A stretch of DNA of 8,235 nucleotides from positions 1 to 8,235 of the forward strand of contig JAQUMZ010000098.1 in assembly GCA_028717865.1 (NCBI GenBank), written 5' to 3'. Of the stretch, positions 1 through 5,640 are shown piece by piece. Within the stretch, counting starts at the first letter, position 1; each line of letters opens with the position of its first letter. Both the position numbers and the translations under genes were made by a program. The notes beneath the pieces are model-generated. The model worked only from the letters and a program-made list of their open reading frames with translations, did not search any database and was not told where the DNA came from. This stretch comes from Elusimicrobiota bacterium. Its GTDB lineage: Bacteria; Elusimicrobiota; Elusimicrobia; UBA1565; UBA9628.

Positions 1-682
1 CGAGAATACCATGGCCGCCTTCCGCCTGGCCCTGGAGCAGGGCGCCGAGGCCCTGGAGTTCGACGTGCACCAGACCGCCGATCGGGAACTGGTCGTGCTC
101 CATGACGAGGACCTGCGCCGCGTGGCCGGCCGGCCCGAGGCCGTGCGCGACCTGACTTGGCCGGAACTGTGCCGCTTCGACGTGGGCAACTGGTTCGATC
201 CGCGCTTCCGCGGGGAGCGCATACCCCGCCTCGACGAGGTCTTCGACTTGGCGGGCCGCCGGACGCTGCTGCATGTCGAGCTGAAGCGCGGCTCGGCGGT
301 CTACCCAGGGATCGAGCGCGCCTTGGCCGACTTCATCCGCCGCCGCAAGGCCCTGCGCTCCTGCGTGGTCTCCAGCTTCGACCATGCCGCGCTCTTCGCC
401 ATCCGCGCGCAAGAGCCCCGGCTGCGGCTGGGCTATCTGCTGGGCTCGGTCAGGCTGGACGAGGCCTGGGCGCAGATCAAGGACCTGGCGGCGGAAAGCA
501 TTCATTTCGGCGCCCGGCAGGTGACCGCCGAGCGCGTGCGCGCGGCGCATCGCCGCGGTCTGAATGTCCTGGTCTACACGGTCAACGATACCGTCCAGGC
601 GGTCCGGCTGGCGCGCCTGGGCGTCGACGGCGTCTTCAGCGACGATCCGCCGCGGGCGGGGCGGGGGCTGGGACATGGCTGA
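1..682 (+). CDS. Glycerophosphodiester phosphodiesterase, 5'-truncated by the window edge
   Basis: A GDPD-family hydrolase splits glycerophosphodiesters to sn-glycerol 3-phosphate and an alcohol, in phospholipid turnover. The reading frame is open to base 2, and the codons before the first visible ATG (base 11) read E-N-T. That completes the family's PENT motif, so this ATG is internal and the true start, with the first catalytic His (HRG motif), lies outside. Counting that Met as residue 1, the metal pair is E16 and D18 (EFD), the second catalytic His is H31 in the LHD motif, E90 and K92 form the E-L-K element, and the C-terminal signature is YTVND followed by GVDGVFSDDP (Trp is more usual than Tyr in the first). 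I see no signal peptide in the visible part, and the true N terminus is missing, so location is undetermined. The stop overlaps nadA by 8 bases. The family is certain; the subtype (UgpQ- or GlpQ-like) is not. Confidence 0.93.
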   Translation, partial: ENTMAAFRLALEQGAEALEFDVHQTADRELVVLHDEDLRRVAGRPEAVRDLTWPELCRFDVGNWFDPRFRGERIPRLDEVFDLAGRRTLLHVELKRGSAVYPGIERALADFIRRRKALRSCVVSSFDHAALFAIRAQEPRLRLGYLLGSVRLDEAWAQIKDLAAESIHFGARQVTAERVRAAHRRGLNVLVYTVNDTVQAVRLARLGVDGVFSDDPPRAGRGLGHG

Positions 683-1730
683 GGGCAAGGCCCCGCGTCC
701 GACCCCCGCGGAGCTGGCCGCCGAGGCGGACCGCCTCAAGGGCCTCGGCCTGGGCGGCTTGGGCTACTGCGACCGGGACCTCGAGCGCGCCGCCGCGCTG
801 ACTTGGCGCATCAACGGCCTGAAGGGCTCGCTCCAAGCCGTCATCCCGGCTCACGTTTACCAACGTCCCGAGATTTTGCTCGGCGTCGCGGATTTTCAGG
901 GCGACTCCTACCAACTGGCCAAGCTCTGCGCCGAGAGCCGGGCCAAGCGCATAGTGTTCTGCGGGGTGCGCTTCATGGCCGAGACGGCCAAGATCCTGAA
1001 CCCGGAGAAGGAGGTGCTGCTGCCGGCGCCCGGCGCCGGCTGCTCGCTTTCCGAGAGCATCACGGCGGGGGACGTGCGCCGCCTGCGGGCCCGGCACCCC
1101 GGGGCGCCCGTGGCCGTCTACATCAACACCTCGGCCGAGGTGAAGGGCGAGGCGGACGTGGTGGTCACCAGCGCCAACGCCGAGCGCATCCTGCGGCGGC
1201 TCTTCGCCGAGCACAGCCGGGTCGTCTTCGCCCCCGACGAGTTCATGGGCCGCAATCTGGCCGCGAAGCTGAACAAGGCCCCGGGCGAGGAGCTGATAAT
1301 CTGGAAGGGCTCCTGCGTCGTGCATGAGCGCTTCGACGCCTTTGCCATAGCGCTTTACCGCAAGTCCTATCCCGGGGTCAGGATATTGGTCCACATGGAG
1401 TGCCGGCCCGAGCTGGCCGCGTTGGTGGATTTCGTCGGCGGCACGGGCGATATGCTGGCCTACGTGCAGAAGAGCCGCGCTCCGTATTACATGCTGATGA
1501 CCGAGTGCGGTTTAGGGGAGCTGGCGCGGACGCGCTTCCCCGACAAGAATTTCGTCTTCATGTGCCGCCTGTGCCCCTACATGAAGCTGACCGGGCTGGC
1601 CCAGGTCCTGCGCGCGCTCGAGAATCCCGCCGCGGCCCAGCGCGTGGAGGTGCCGGAGCCCGCGGCGGGCAAGGCGCGCGGCGCCATCCGGCGCATGTTC
1701 GAGCTGGCCGAGGGGCCGGCGGGACGATAA
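675..1730 (+). CDS. nadA: Quinolinate synthase A (NadA), 4Fe-4S enzyme of NAD biosynthesis
   Basis: NadA condenses iminoaspartate with dihydroxyacetone phosphate to quinolinate in the cytoplasm. The product has 351 residues, normal for the family. Visible motifs: AHVYQ with H60 and Y62, GDSYQLA, FCGVRFMAETAKIL (residues 95-108), AGCSLSE with C123, YIN with Y149/N151, WKGSCVVH, H240-M-E242-C243, TECGL and C300-PYMKLTGL. C123, C243 and C300 match the three cysteines that hold the family's 4Fe-4S cluster. The start at 675 was chosen because it gives a normal N terminus and overlaps the upstream gene by ATGGCTGA; an in-frame ATG at 564 lies deep inside the upstream gene and would add unrelated sequence. 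Two motifs are unusual: HMEC instead of the usual HPEC, and GGTG (255-258) where GSTS is usual. NadB and NadC are not in the window. Confidence 0.95.
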   Translation: MAEGKAPRPTPAELAAEADRLKGLGLGGLGYCDRDLERAAALTWRINGLKGSLQAVIPAHVYQRPEILLGVADFQGDSYQLAKLCAESRAKRIVFCGVRFMAETAKILNPEKEVLLPAPGAGCSLSESITAGDVRRLRARHPGAPVAVYINTSAEVKGEADVVVTSANAERILRRLFAEHSRVVFAPDEFMGRNLAAKLNKAPGEELIIWKGSCVVHERFDAFAIALYRKSYPGVRILVHMECRPELAALVDFVGGTGDMLAYVQKSRAPYYMLMTECGLGELARTRFPDKNFVFMCRLCPYMKLTGLAQVLRALENPAAAQRVEVPEPAAGKARGAIRRMFELAEGPAGR

Positions 1731-1761
1731 AAAGGCCGCCCCGGGCAAGCCCGGGGCGGCC
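1728..1761 (-). terminator. Intrinsic terminator of the Spy/CpxP-like gene
   Basis: A perfect 12-base-pair inverted repeat (1734-1745 with 1750-1761) encloses a 4-base loop. Read on the minus strand, the hairpin starts 18 bases after the stop codon of the Spy-like gene and is followed directly by five T (complement of A 1729-1733). That is a textbook Rho-independent terminator for the minus-strand gene. On the plus strand the hairpin sits 3 bases after the nadA stop but has no T-run after it (GTGCCGAG follows), so for nadA it could act only as a 3'-end hairpin or a weak terminator. Confidence 0.9.
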
Positions 1762-1779
1762 GTGCCGAGCGGGGGTCGG

Positions 1780-2292
1780 CTACTTTTCGTCCGGCGGCGC
1801 GTCCTCGCCCTCGTCCGGCCCCATCCGGTGTTTCATCATGGGGCAGTCCTCGCCCGCCGGGCACATGCCGGGGCCCTCGCCCCGCATCATGCCCGGGCCC
1901 ATGCCTCGGCCGCCCATCATCAACCGGGGCCCTTCCTCGTCGAACTTCTGTTTCTGGTCCAGGGTAAGGGTCTCCCGGATGTCCTCCCGGGTGCGGAACA
2001 TCTCCTTGTGCATGCGGTCGCGCAAGTCCTGCATCTGCGTGCGCAGCTTTTCCATTTCCGGCCGGGACCGATCCAGAATCGCCTTGACCTTGGTCTGCTG
2101 CTCGCTGTTGAGCTCCAGACGCTTGGTCAGGCGCTCGAGGATTTTTTCGGTGGTGGGCGGGCCGCGGCGCGGCTTCGGCGCGGCCTCCTCGGCGGCGGGT
2201 TTGCCCTTGGGCGGAGTGGGGGCCTGGGCGCGGACCGGCAGCGCCGTGGCCGCCATGCCCGCCGCGAACATCAAGATCATCGTTCTCTTCAT
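1780..2292 (-). CDS. Periplasmic Spy/CpxP/ZraP-like protein with metal-ligand-rich tail
   Basis: The protein has 170 residues. Residues 1-22 form a signal peptide (MKRT, hydrophobic core, then ALPVRA before the likely cut), so it should act in the periplasm. A proline-rich linker (about 25-47) leads to an amphipathic, helical, highly charged region (about 48-120) holding two LTxxQ-type motifs, LNSEQ (61-65) and LTLDQ (109-113). These are the hallmark of the Spy/CpxP/ZraP group of periplasmic chaperones and metal-stress proteins. Residues 125-157 are rich in Gly and Met, with nine Met, two Cys (144, 150) and one His (155), suggesting soft-metal binding; this is inference. It is a single-gene unit: strong GGAGG site four bases before the ATG, promoter at 2315-2344, terminator at 1728-1761. 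The exact role (envelope-stress chaperone or metal sensor/buffer) cannot be fixed from sequence. Confidence 0.85.
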   Translation of the reverse strand: MKRTMILMFAAGMAATALPVRAQAPTPPKGKPAAEEAAPKPRRGPPTTEKILERLTKRLELNSEQQTKVKAILDRSRPEMEKLRTQMQDLRDRMHKEMFRTREDIRETLTLDQKQKFDEEGPRLMMGGRGMGPGMMRGEGPGMCPAGEDCPMMKHRMGPDEGEDAPPDEK

Positions 2293-2296
2293 GGTA

Positions 2297-2344
2297 CCTC
2301 CAATGGTGTGGGAGAGTCTAACGCAGGCGGACGAGGCCTGTCAA
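2297..2344 (-). promoter_or_regulatory. Sigma70-type promoter and ribosome binding site of the Spy/CpxP-like gene
   Basis: Read on the minus strand there is a perfect -35 TTGACA (2339-2344), an 18-base spacer, and TAGACT (2315-2320) as -10, matching four of six consensus positions. Transcription would begin near 2308, giving a short leader of about 16 bases. GGAGG (2297-2301) follows, four bases before the ATG at 2292. The order and spacing are all suitable; no operator repeat is evident. Confidence 0.6.
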
Positions 2345-2361
2345 GTGACCGAAAGAAAGTG

Positions 2362-2621
2362 TATAAAGGGCTGCCTGAGCTGCCTGGAGAAGGGCGAGTA
2401 AAACGGCCGAACCGTCAGCTCATGTCGTTTGCGCTGACGGCTCGGAACCGACGGCCGAAGGCCGGCGGAAGAACCGCTGGTGCGGGTTGCTTTGGAAACA
2501 CGGCTCCGGTCGTCGCTGCGCGCCGCCCGGTTGCGCTCGGCAAACGGCCGTCGAGCGCTCGTTTAACGGCTGACCGAGCTCGTGGCCTGATCCCCTGACG
2601 CCCCTACAGCCGTTCATTTTT
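2362..2621 (+). ncRNA. Candidate structured RNA in a 400-base non-coding interval (unrecognised)
   Basis: Bases 2302-2703 hold no protein gene I can support. The interval is rich in inverted repeats on the plus strand. Hairpin 1 pairs CCGTCAGC (2412-2419) with GCTGACGG (2433-2440), extended past one A/C mismatch by CCGA/TCGG (2407-2410, 2442-2445). Hairpin 2 pairs 2462-2468 with 2474-2480 (seven pairs, one G-U, loop AAGAA). A 10-base palindrome lies at 2552-2561. AACGGCTG (2565-2572) pairs with CAGCCGTT (2607-2614), followed by CATTTTT (2615-2621), a terminator-like end. AACGGC at 2402-2407 could instead close the whole domain with GCCGTT 2609-2614. TATAAA (2362-2367) is a possible -10 but lacks a good -35. 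I see no tmRNA, RNase P, 6S or cobalamin-riboswitch signature. It could also be repeat debris. Confidence 0.3.
2565..2621 (+). terminator. Possible plus-strand terminator: long-loop stem followed by T-run
   Basis: An 8-base perfect inverted repeat (AACGGCTG 2565-2572, CAGCCGTT 2607-2614) is followed by CA and five T (2617-2621). The loop of 34 bases is long for a simple terminator, though it could fold further. No plus-strand gene lies close upstream: nadA ends 835 bases earlier with an opposite-strand gene between. If it works, it should end an unannotated plus-strand transcript. Confidence 0.35.
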
Positions 2622-2648
2622 CGCCGGATCGCCCGAGACCGAGGTCAT

Positions 2649-2702
2649 GCACCCGGTGCCTGGTGAACGGGTGCCTGGGATCAGGGGGCCGCCCGCGCGG
2701 CC
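2649..2702. repeat. Inverted and direct short repeats 3' of the 217-residue gene
   Basis: GCACCCG (2649-2655) and CGGGTGC (2668-2674) form a 7-base inverted repeat with a 12-base loop. Overlapping it, GGTGCCTGG occurs twice as direct repeats at 2655-2663 and 2670-2678, 15 bases apart. A GGCCGC-CCGC-GCGGCC hairpin (2687-2702) sits one base after the stop codon of the minus-strand gene. None has a T-run on the minus strand, so they are not canonical terminators, but the last hairpin could mark that transcript's 3' end. Confidence 0.4.
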
Positions 2703-2703
2703 G

Positions 2704-3357
2704 TCAGCGCTGGGCGAGCAGGCCTGCGCTCAGGGCGGCCTCGGTTCGTTCGGAGGGCGTTACGGTTTCGGCCGCGAGATCGACGTCGAACTCGTAGAGG
2801 GGTTCTCCGTCCTTGGTCCGGCCGTCGTTGAAGGCGACGACGCAGCGCTGTTCGTCGAGGCACTCGATGTCCCAGGGCGACGGGCCCAGGCGGGCCTCCC
2901 GGGCGCCCAGGATGTCGAGGACGTCGCGTTCGAGGCCCGGCAGGCGATATTCGTAGACCAAGCCCAGCGCGGCGCTTTCGACGTCGTCCGCCGGGCTTGG
3001 CGCGGTGGAAAGGGGGGCCGGCGCGAGTCGCGCGGGCGCGGCGGGCCGGGCCTGGCTCCCGATGCCGTATCCCAGCCCGGCGCAAAGGATGATCAGATAG
3101 GGCAGGATCTGCAGGGCCAGGCCGCGGAGCCGGATTCGCGGCCCAGCCAAGAGCGGGGCCGCGATCGGCGAGCGGGCGGGCGCGCGGCTCTCAAGCTCGC
3201 GCAGTTGGTCGCCCATGCGGTCGAGGGCGCCGTCCATGGCCGCGGCGCAGGCCCGGATGTTCTCGGCGCGGCGGCGGATCTCGGCCAGGGACCGGTTCTG
3301 CGCGAGCAGGGCCCGGCGGCATAGATCCAGACTTGCTTCCAGCGTCTCGCCGCTCAT
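2704..3357 (-). CDS. Unrecognised protein with one membrane segment (217 residues)
   Basis: I do not recognise this family. Residues 1-58 are helical, charged and heptad-like (ALLAQNRSLAEIRRR, then MGDQLRELESR), probably a short coiled coil. A linker of Pro/Ala precedes one clear membrane helix at about 79-100 (LALQILPYLIILCAGLGYGIG). A Pro/Ala-rich stretch (about 102-123) leads to a compact acidic C-terminal domain (about 124-210) with predicted strands around CVVAFNDG and LYEFDVDL and two cysteines, C166 and C172, that could form a disulfide if exported. The Arg-rich flank before the helix suggests N-in, C-out topology (inference). The start has only a weak AGGCGA site three bases upstream. 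I prefer this strand over the overlapping open frame on the plus strand because its protein has a coherent membrane-protein layout, while the plus-strand translation is low-complexity Gly/Arg/Ala. It is divergent from the electron-transfer operon. Confidence 0.7.
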   Translation of the reverse strand: MSGETLEASLDLCRRALLAQNRSLAEIRRRAENIRACAAAMDGALDRMGDQLRELESRAPARSPIAAPLLAGPRIRLRGLALQILPYLIILCAGLGYGIGSQARPAAPARLAPAPLSTAPSPADDVESAALGLVYEYRLPGLERDVLDILGAREARLGPSPWDIECLDEQRCVVAFNDGRTKDGEPLYEFDVDLAAETVTPSERTEAALSAGLLAQR

Positions 3358-3384
3358 GTCTCGCCTGAGTATGGCCGATGTTCG

Positions 3385-3485
3385 TTAAGGAATTATGGCG
3401 GGGCTGATACTATTCCGCTACATCGTCGCAATAGCGTTCGCTCCAGGCCGGTGCTAATATGCGGCCGGTTGATTAAGAGGGAGGG
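3385..3485 (+). promoter_or_regulatory. Divergent promoter region and ribosome binding site of the cytochrome operon
   Basis: On the plus strand TTAAGG (3385-3390), a 17-base spacer and TACTAT (3408-3413) preceded by TGA (extended -10, TG at 3405-3406) make a plausible sigma70 promoter with a weak -35 and a leader of about 70 bases. A second -10-like TAATAT (3455-3460) lacks a -35. GAGGGAGGG (3477-3485) is a good ribosome binding site five bases before the ATG at 3491. On the minus strand CATAAT (complement of 3392-3397) could be the -10 of the divergent gene, but no -35 is clear. No recognisable regulator operator was found. Confidence 0.4.
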
Positions 3486-3490
3486 CGACC

Positions 3491-4795
3491 ATGCGGATTG
3501 CGATGCGACTGGAGCTGGCCGCGGCGATTTTATTCGTGTTCTGGGCGGGGCCGCCGGTCGTTTCGCGGCTGCGCCATCTGTGCCCGGCGCGGCCCGGCGG
3601 CCTGCCGCAGGCGCTGGCCTATCCGCAGTTCGCCCGGCGCTACGGCGTAAGTTGCGTCATGTGCCACGCGCCTTTCCCGCGGCTCAACCGCGCGGGCTTC
3701 GATTTCCGGCGCGCGGGTTTCCGGCTGCCGGATGAACTGGGCCAAGAAGCCAAATTTTCCGGGTTGAAGGACGTCGCCGGTTTCCGGCTCCGGGAGCAGT
3801 ACGTCGTCACCGCGGCGGCGACGGATCCGGACGCGGGCAATGCCTACGTGGCGCCGGCCAACAAGTTCGTATTCCCGGAGGCGAATCTCTACCCTCTCGA
3901 CGGGGCTTTCGGGAAATATTGGGGCGCGGCCTCCGAGGTCACCTTCGCCAACGGGGAAGAGCCGGAGGTGGAAGCGGCCAACGCCCGCGCCACCGCCCCC
4001 TACGGGGATTGGATATTCTCGGCGCGCGCCGGCCTGATGCACGCATTCGAGGGTTTCGGCGCCTCGGACCGCGCCATGGGCAATTTTACCCCCTTCATAC
4101 TGGATGAGTCGGCTAAGAGCGGCGGGTTCGACACCGCGGCCACGCTCGACATGAACCAGGAGGGCGCCGAGGCCCTGCTCGGATATAAGGACACGACGCT
4201 GACCGTGGCGGCCTTCAACGGTTACAACACCATGACCATGTCGGCCAACCAGGGCGACGACAACAATCTGCGCGATCTGCGGGTGTTTTTCAACCAGATG
4301 CTCGGCAACAAGGCGGCTTTCAGCGCCTTGTACTACCAGGGCAAGACCGGCTGGCCGTCCAACCTGACCCAGTCCGTGTCGAACGCCAATCCGGTCACCT
4401 GGATCAATAATTACGAGCGCATGGCCTTGTTCGCCAATTACAAGATATTCGGCGACGCCTTGAACCTTCTGGGCGGCTATGGCCTGGGCCGGGACCATCT
4501 GCCCAACAGCCTCATCGCGGCGGCGGACAACACCGGCACCTTCAACAGCGACGGCTGGTTCGCCCAGGCGCTTTCCCGGCTGCACGAGCGGCTTTGGGCT
4601 GCGGCGCGCTACGATACCTTCAAGCCCTCGACCCGCGCCTCCCGCGACCGTCTCACGGGCGTTACGCTCACGGCCGTGGTCCCGTTCGACAACGTGAAAT
4701 TTCTGGCGGATTACCAGCTGCGCCGGACCCAGTCGGCGATAGCCAAGGACCGGACCGACAATACGGGGATATTGGAATGGCAGCTCGCGTTTTAG
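3491..4795 (+). CDS. Outer-membrane cytochrome-porin fusion, Cyc2-like (one heme c plus beta-barrel)
   Basis: The protein has 434 residues. An N-terminal hydrophobic segment (about 9-25) precedes a likely long signal peptide cut after ALA (residue 43). Just after it comes one heme-c site, C55-V-M-C58-H59, within FARRYGVSC, followed by PFPRLN and RAGFDFRRAGF. This closely resembles the head of Cyc2-type fused cytochrome-porins (CxxCH, then P-x-LN, then an FG/GF-R-x-F-x-x-G-aromatic element). The rest, about 360 residues, alternates polar and hydrophobic residues with many Asn, Gly and aromatics, and ends W-Q-L-A-F, the alternating pattern with terminal Phe typical of outer-membrane barrels. 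Length matches the Cyc2 group. Cyc2 of iron oxidisers carries electrons across the outer membrane; that role here is inference, and broader porin-cytochrome families share the motif. First gene of the operon; its 3' end overlaps the next gene by 19 bases. No distal Met ligand is obvious. Confidence 0.8.
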   Translation: MRIAMRLELAAAILFVFWAGPPVVSRLRHLCPARPGGLPQALAYPQFARRYGVSCVMCHAPFPRLNRAGFDFRRAGFRLPDELGQEAKFSGLKDVAGFRLREQYVVTAAATDPDAGNAYVAPANKFVFPEANLYPLDGAFGKYWGAASEVTFANGEEPEVEAANARATAPYGDWIFSARAGLMHAFEGFGASDRAMGNFTPFILDESAKSGGFDTAATLDMNQEGAEALLGYKDTTLTVAAFNGYNTMTMSANQGDDNNLRDLRVFFNQMLGNKAAFSALYYQGKTGWPSNLTQSVSNANPVTWINNYERMALFANYKIFGDALNLLGGYGLGRDHLPNSLIAAADNTGTFNSDGWFAQALSRLHERLWAAARYDTFKPSTRASRDRLTGVTLTAVVPFDNVKFLADYQLRRTQSAIAKDRTDNTGILEWQLAF

Positions 4796-5130
4796 CCGTT
4801 CTGGCGTTTGTCCTGGGCTTGGCCGCAGCCTGGGGCCTGGGCGGTGGGGCCGGCCGACGCATCTTCGACAGCCGTTGCGCCACCTGCCACGGCGCCGGCG
4901 GCCGGGGCGCGCCGGGCATGGCCCGCTTGTTCGGGGTGCCTCCCCAAAACATGGATCTCTCCTCCGCGGGCGTGCAAAAGATGACGGACGAGGATCTGGC
5001 CCGGACCATAAGCGAAGGCCGCGGCCCCATGCCGCCCTTCAAGGGCGTGCTGGGACCGGAGCAGATGCGGGAGGTGATCGCGCATATCAGGAGCCTGGCC
5101 GCGCCCCGCAAGCCGGGGCGCGCCAAGTAA
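4777..5130 (+). CDS. Small periplasmic one-heme cytochrome c
   Basis: The product has 117 residues. Residues 1-21 are a signal peptide or membrane anchor (MAARVLAVLAFVLGLAAAWG). A class-I cytochrome c domain follows: the heme attachment site is C34-A-T-C37-H38, with GAGGRGAPG after it, and the likely sixth ligand is M85 in GPMPPF. The final helix LGPEQMREVIAHIRSL is the usual C-terminal helix of small cytochromes c. The start at 4777 lies inside the end of the upstream gene (19-base overlap, different frame), with only a weak GGGG 8 bases before it, so translation is probably coupled. Its place between the outer-membrane cytochrome and the Rieske/cytochrome b genes suggests it shuttles electrons across the periplasm between them (inference). 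The C-terminal tail is basic (RKPGRAK). Confidence 0.9.
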   Translation: MAARVLAVLAFVLGLAAAWGLGGGAGRRIFDSRCATCHGAGGRGAPGMARLFGVPPQNMDLSSAGVQKMTDEDLARTISEGRGPMPPFKGVLGPEQMREVIAHIRSLAAPRKPGRAK

Positions 5131-5136
5131 TACGGA

Positions 5137-5640
5137 ATGGACGATCCGTTTCCGGAAACGACGGTCACGCGCCGCGGGTTCCTGGGTCTGCTCGCCGGAA
5201 GCCTGGCCGCGGCTCTGGGCGCGGCCGCGGGATCGTGCGGTTTGGCGTATTTTCTGTCGCCGGCGTTTTCCCGGGAAAAGGATGAATGGGTGGACATCGC
5301 CGGAGTGGACGATATTCCGCTTGGAGCGCCTACCGAGGTCAAGTTCACCCAGCGGCGCCGTGACGCGTGGCTGGTGGCCGAGGGACTCGCCTCGACCTGG
5401 GTGCTTACCCGGGATCGGGCGCATTTCATAGCCTACGACCCCCATTGCACGCACCTGGGCTGTCCGTATCGCTGGAGCCGAACCCGGAATGAGTTCCTCT
5501 GCCCCTGCCACGGCGGTGTCTTCTCCATGGACGGAAAGGTCTTGGCCGGCCCTCCGCCCCGGCCGCTGGACCGCTATCCGACCAAGGTCGAGGCCGGACG
5601 GCTGCTGGTCATTCCCCTTCCGGCCAGGGGCATGAGATGA
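5137..5640 (+). CDS. Rieske 2Fe-2S protein of a cytochrome bc/b6f-type complex
   Basis: The product has 167 residues, normal for the family. The N terminus carries a twin-arginine-like signal/anchor (T11-R-R-G-F-L, then a hydrophobic stretch to about residue 42), as usual for Rieske proteins folded before export. The cluster-binding boxes are C104-T-H106-L-G-C109 and C122-P-C124-H125-G-G: C104, H106, C122 and H125 bind the 2Fe-2S cluster, and C109 and C124 form the usual disulfide. GPPPRPL (138-144) is the conserved Pro loop. It takes electrons from (or delivers them to) quinone at the Qo site and passes them to a cytochrome c. It begins 6 bases after the cytochrome c stop with a weak ribosome binding site, and its end overlaps the cytochrome b start as ATGA (5637-5640), the normal Rieske-cytochrome b order. 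Confidence 0.95.
   Translation: MDDPFPETTVTRRGFLGLLAGSLAAALGAAAGSCGLAYFLSPAFSREKDEWVDIAGVDDIPLGAPTEVKFTQRRRDAWLVAEGLASTWVLTRDRAHFIAYDPHCTHLGCPYRWSRTRNEFLCPCHGGVFSMDGKVLAGPPPRPLDRYPTKVEAGRLLVIPLPARGMR

Noticed and set aside
564..674. N-terminal extension of nadA from the upstream in-frame ATG at 564
   Set aside because: The extra residues are the out-of-frame image of the conserved GDPD C terminus; the ATG at 675 gives a normal NadA length and a typical short gene overlap.
1022..1040. Perfect 19-base palindrome of GCCGGCGCC, C, GGCGCCGGC inside nadA
   Set aside because: It lies in conserved coding sequence (Pro-Ala-Pro-Gly-Ala-Gly just before the cluster Cys) and is easily produced by GC-rich codon use for Pro, Gly and Ala.
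2339..2367. TATAAA at 2362 as a plus-strand promoter for the candidate RNA
   Set aside because: At the 17-base position the -35 is TGTCAA, matching only two consensus positions, and those bases form the -35 of the opposite-strand gene. I kept it only as a possible -10, not as a separate promoter.
2401..2460. Integron attC site or CRISPR-like repeat in the spacer
   Set aside because: There is no attC core pair (RYYYAAC with GTTRRRY) in the right arrangement, and the AACGGC copies are too short and irregularly spaced for a CRISPR array.
1762..2598. Long plus-strand open frame across the Spy-like gene and the following spacer
   Set aside because: It is the antisense image of the Spy-like gene, is rich in His/Arg/Leu/Ala, and has no domain; the minus-strand gene has signal peptide, promoter, ribosome binding site and terminator.
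2420..2617. Small 65-residue open frame on the minus strand in the structured spacer
   Set aside because: No good ribosome binding site, low-complexity Arg/Pro/Ser/Gln composition, and it overlaps inverted repeats better explained as RNA or DNA structure.
2647..3324. Long open frame on the plus strand opposite the 217-residue gene
   Set aside because: Its translation is low-complexity Gly/Arg/Ala/Asp with no recognisable domain; the minus-strand frame has a coherent coiled coil, membrane helix and soluble domain.
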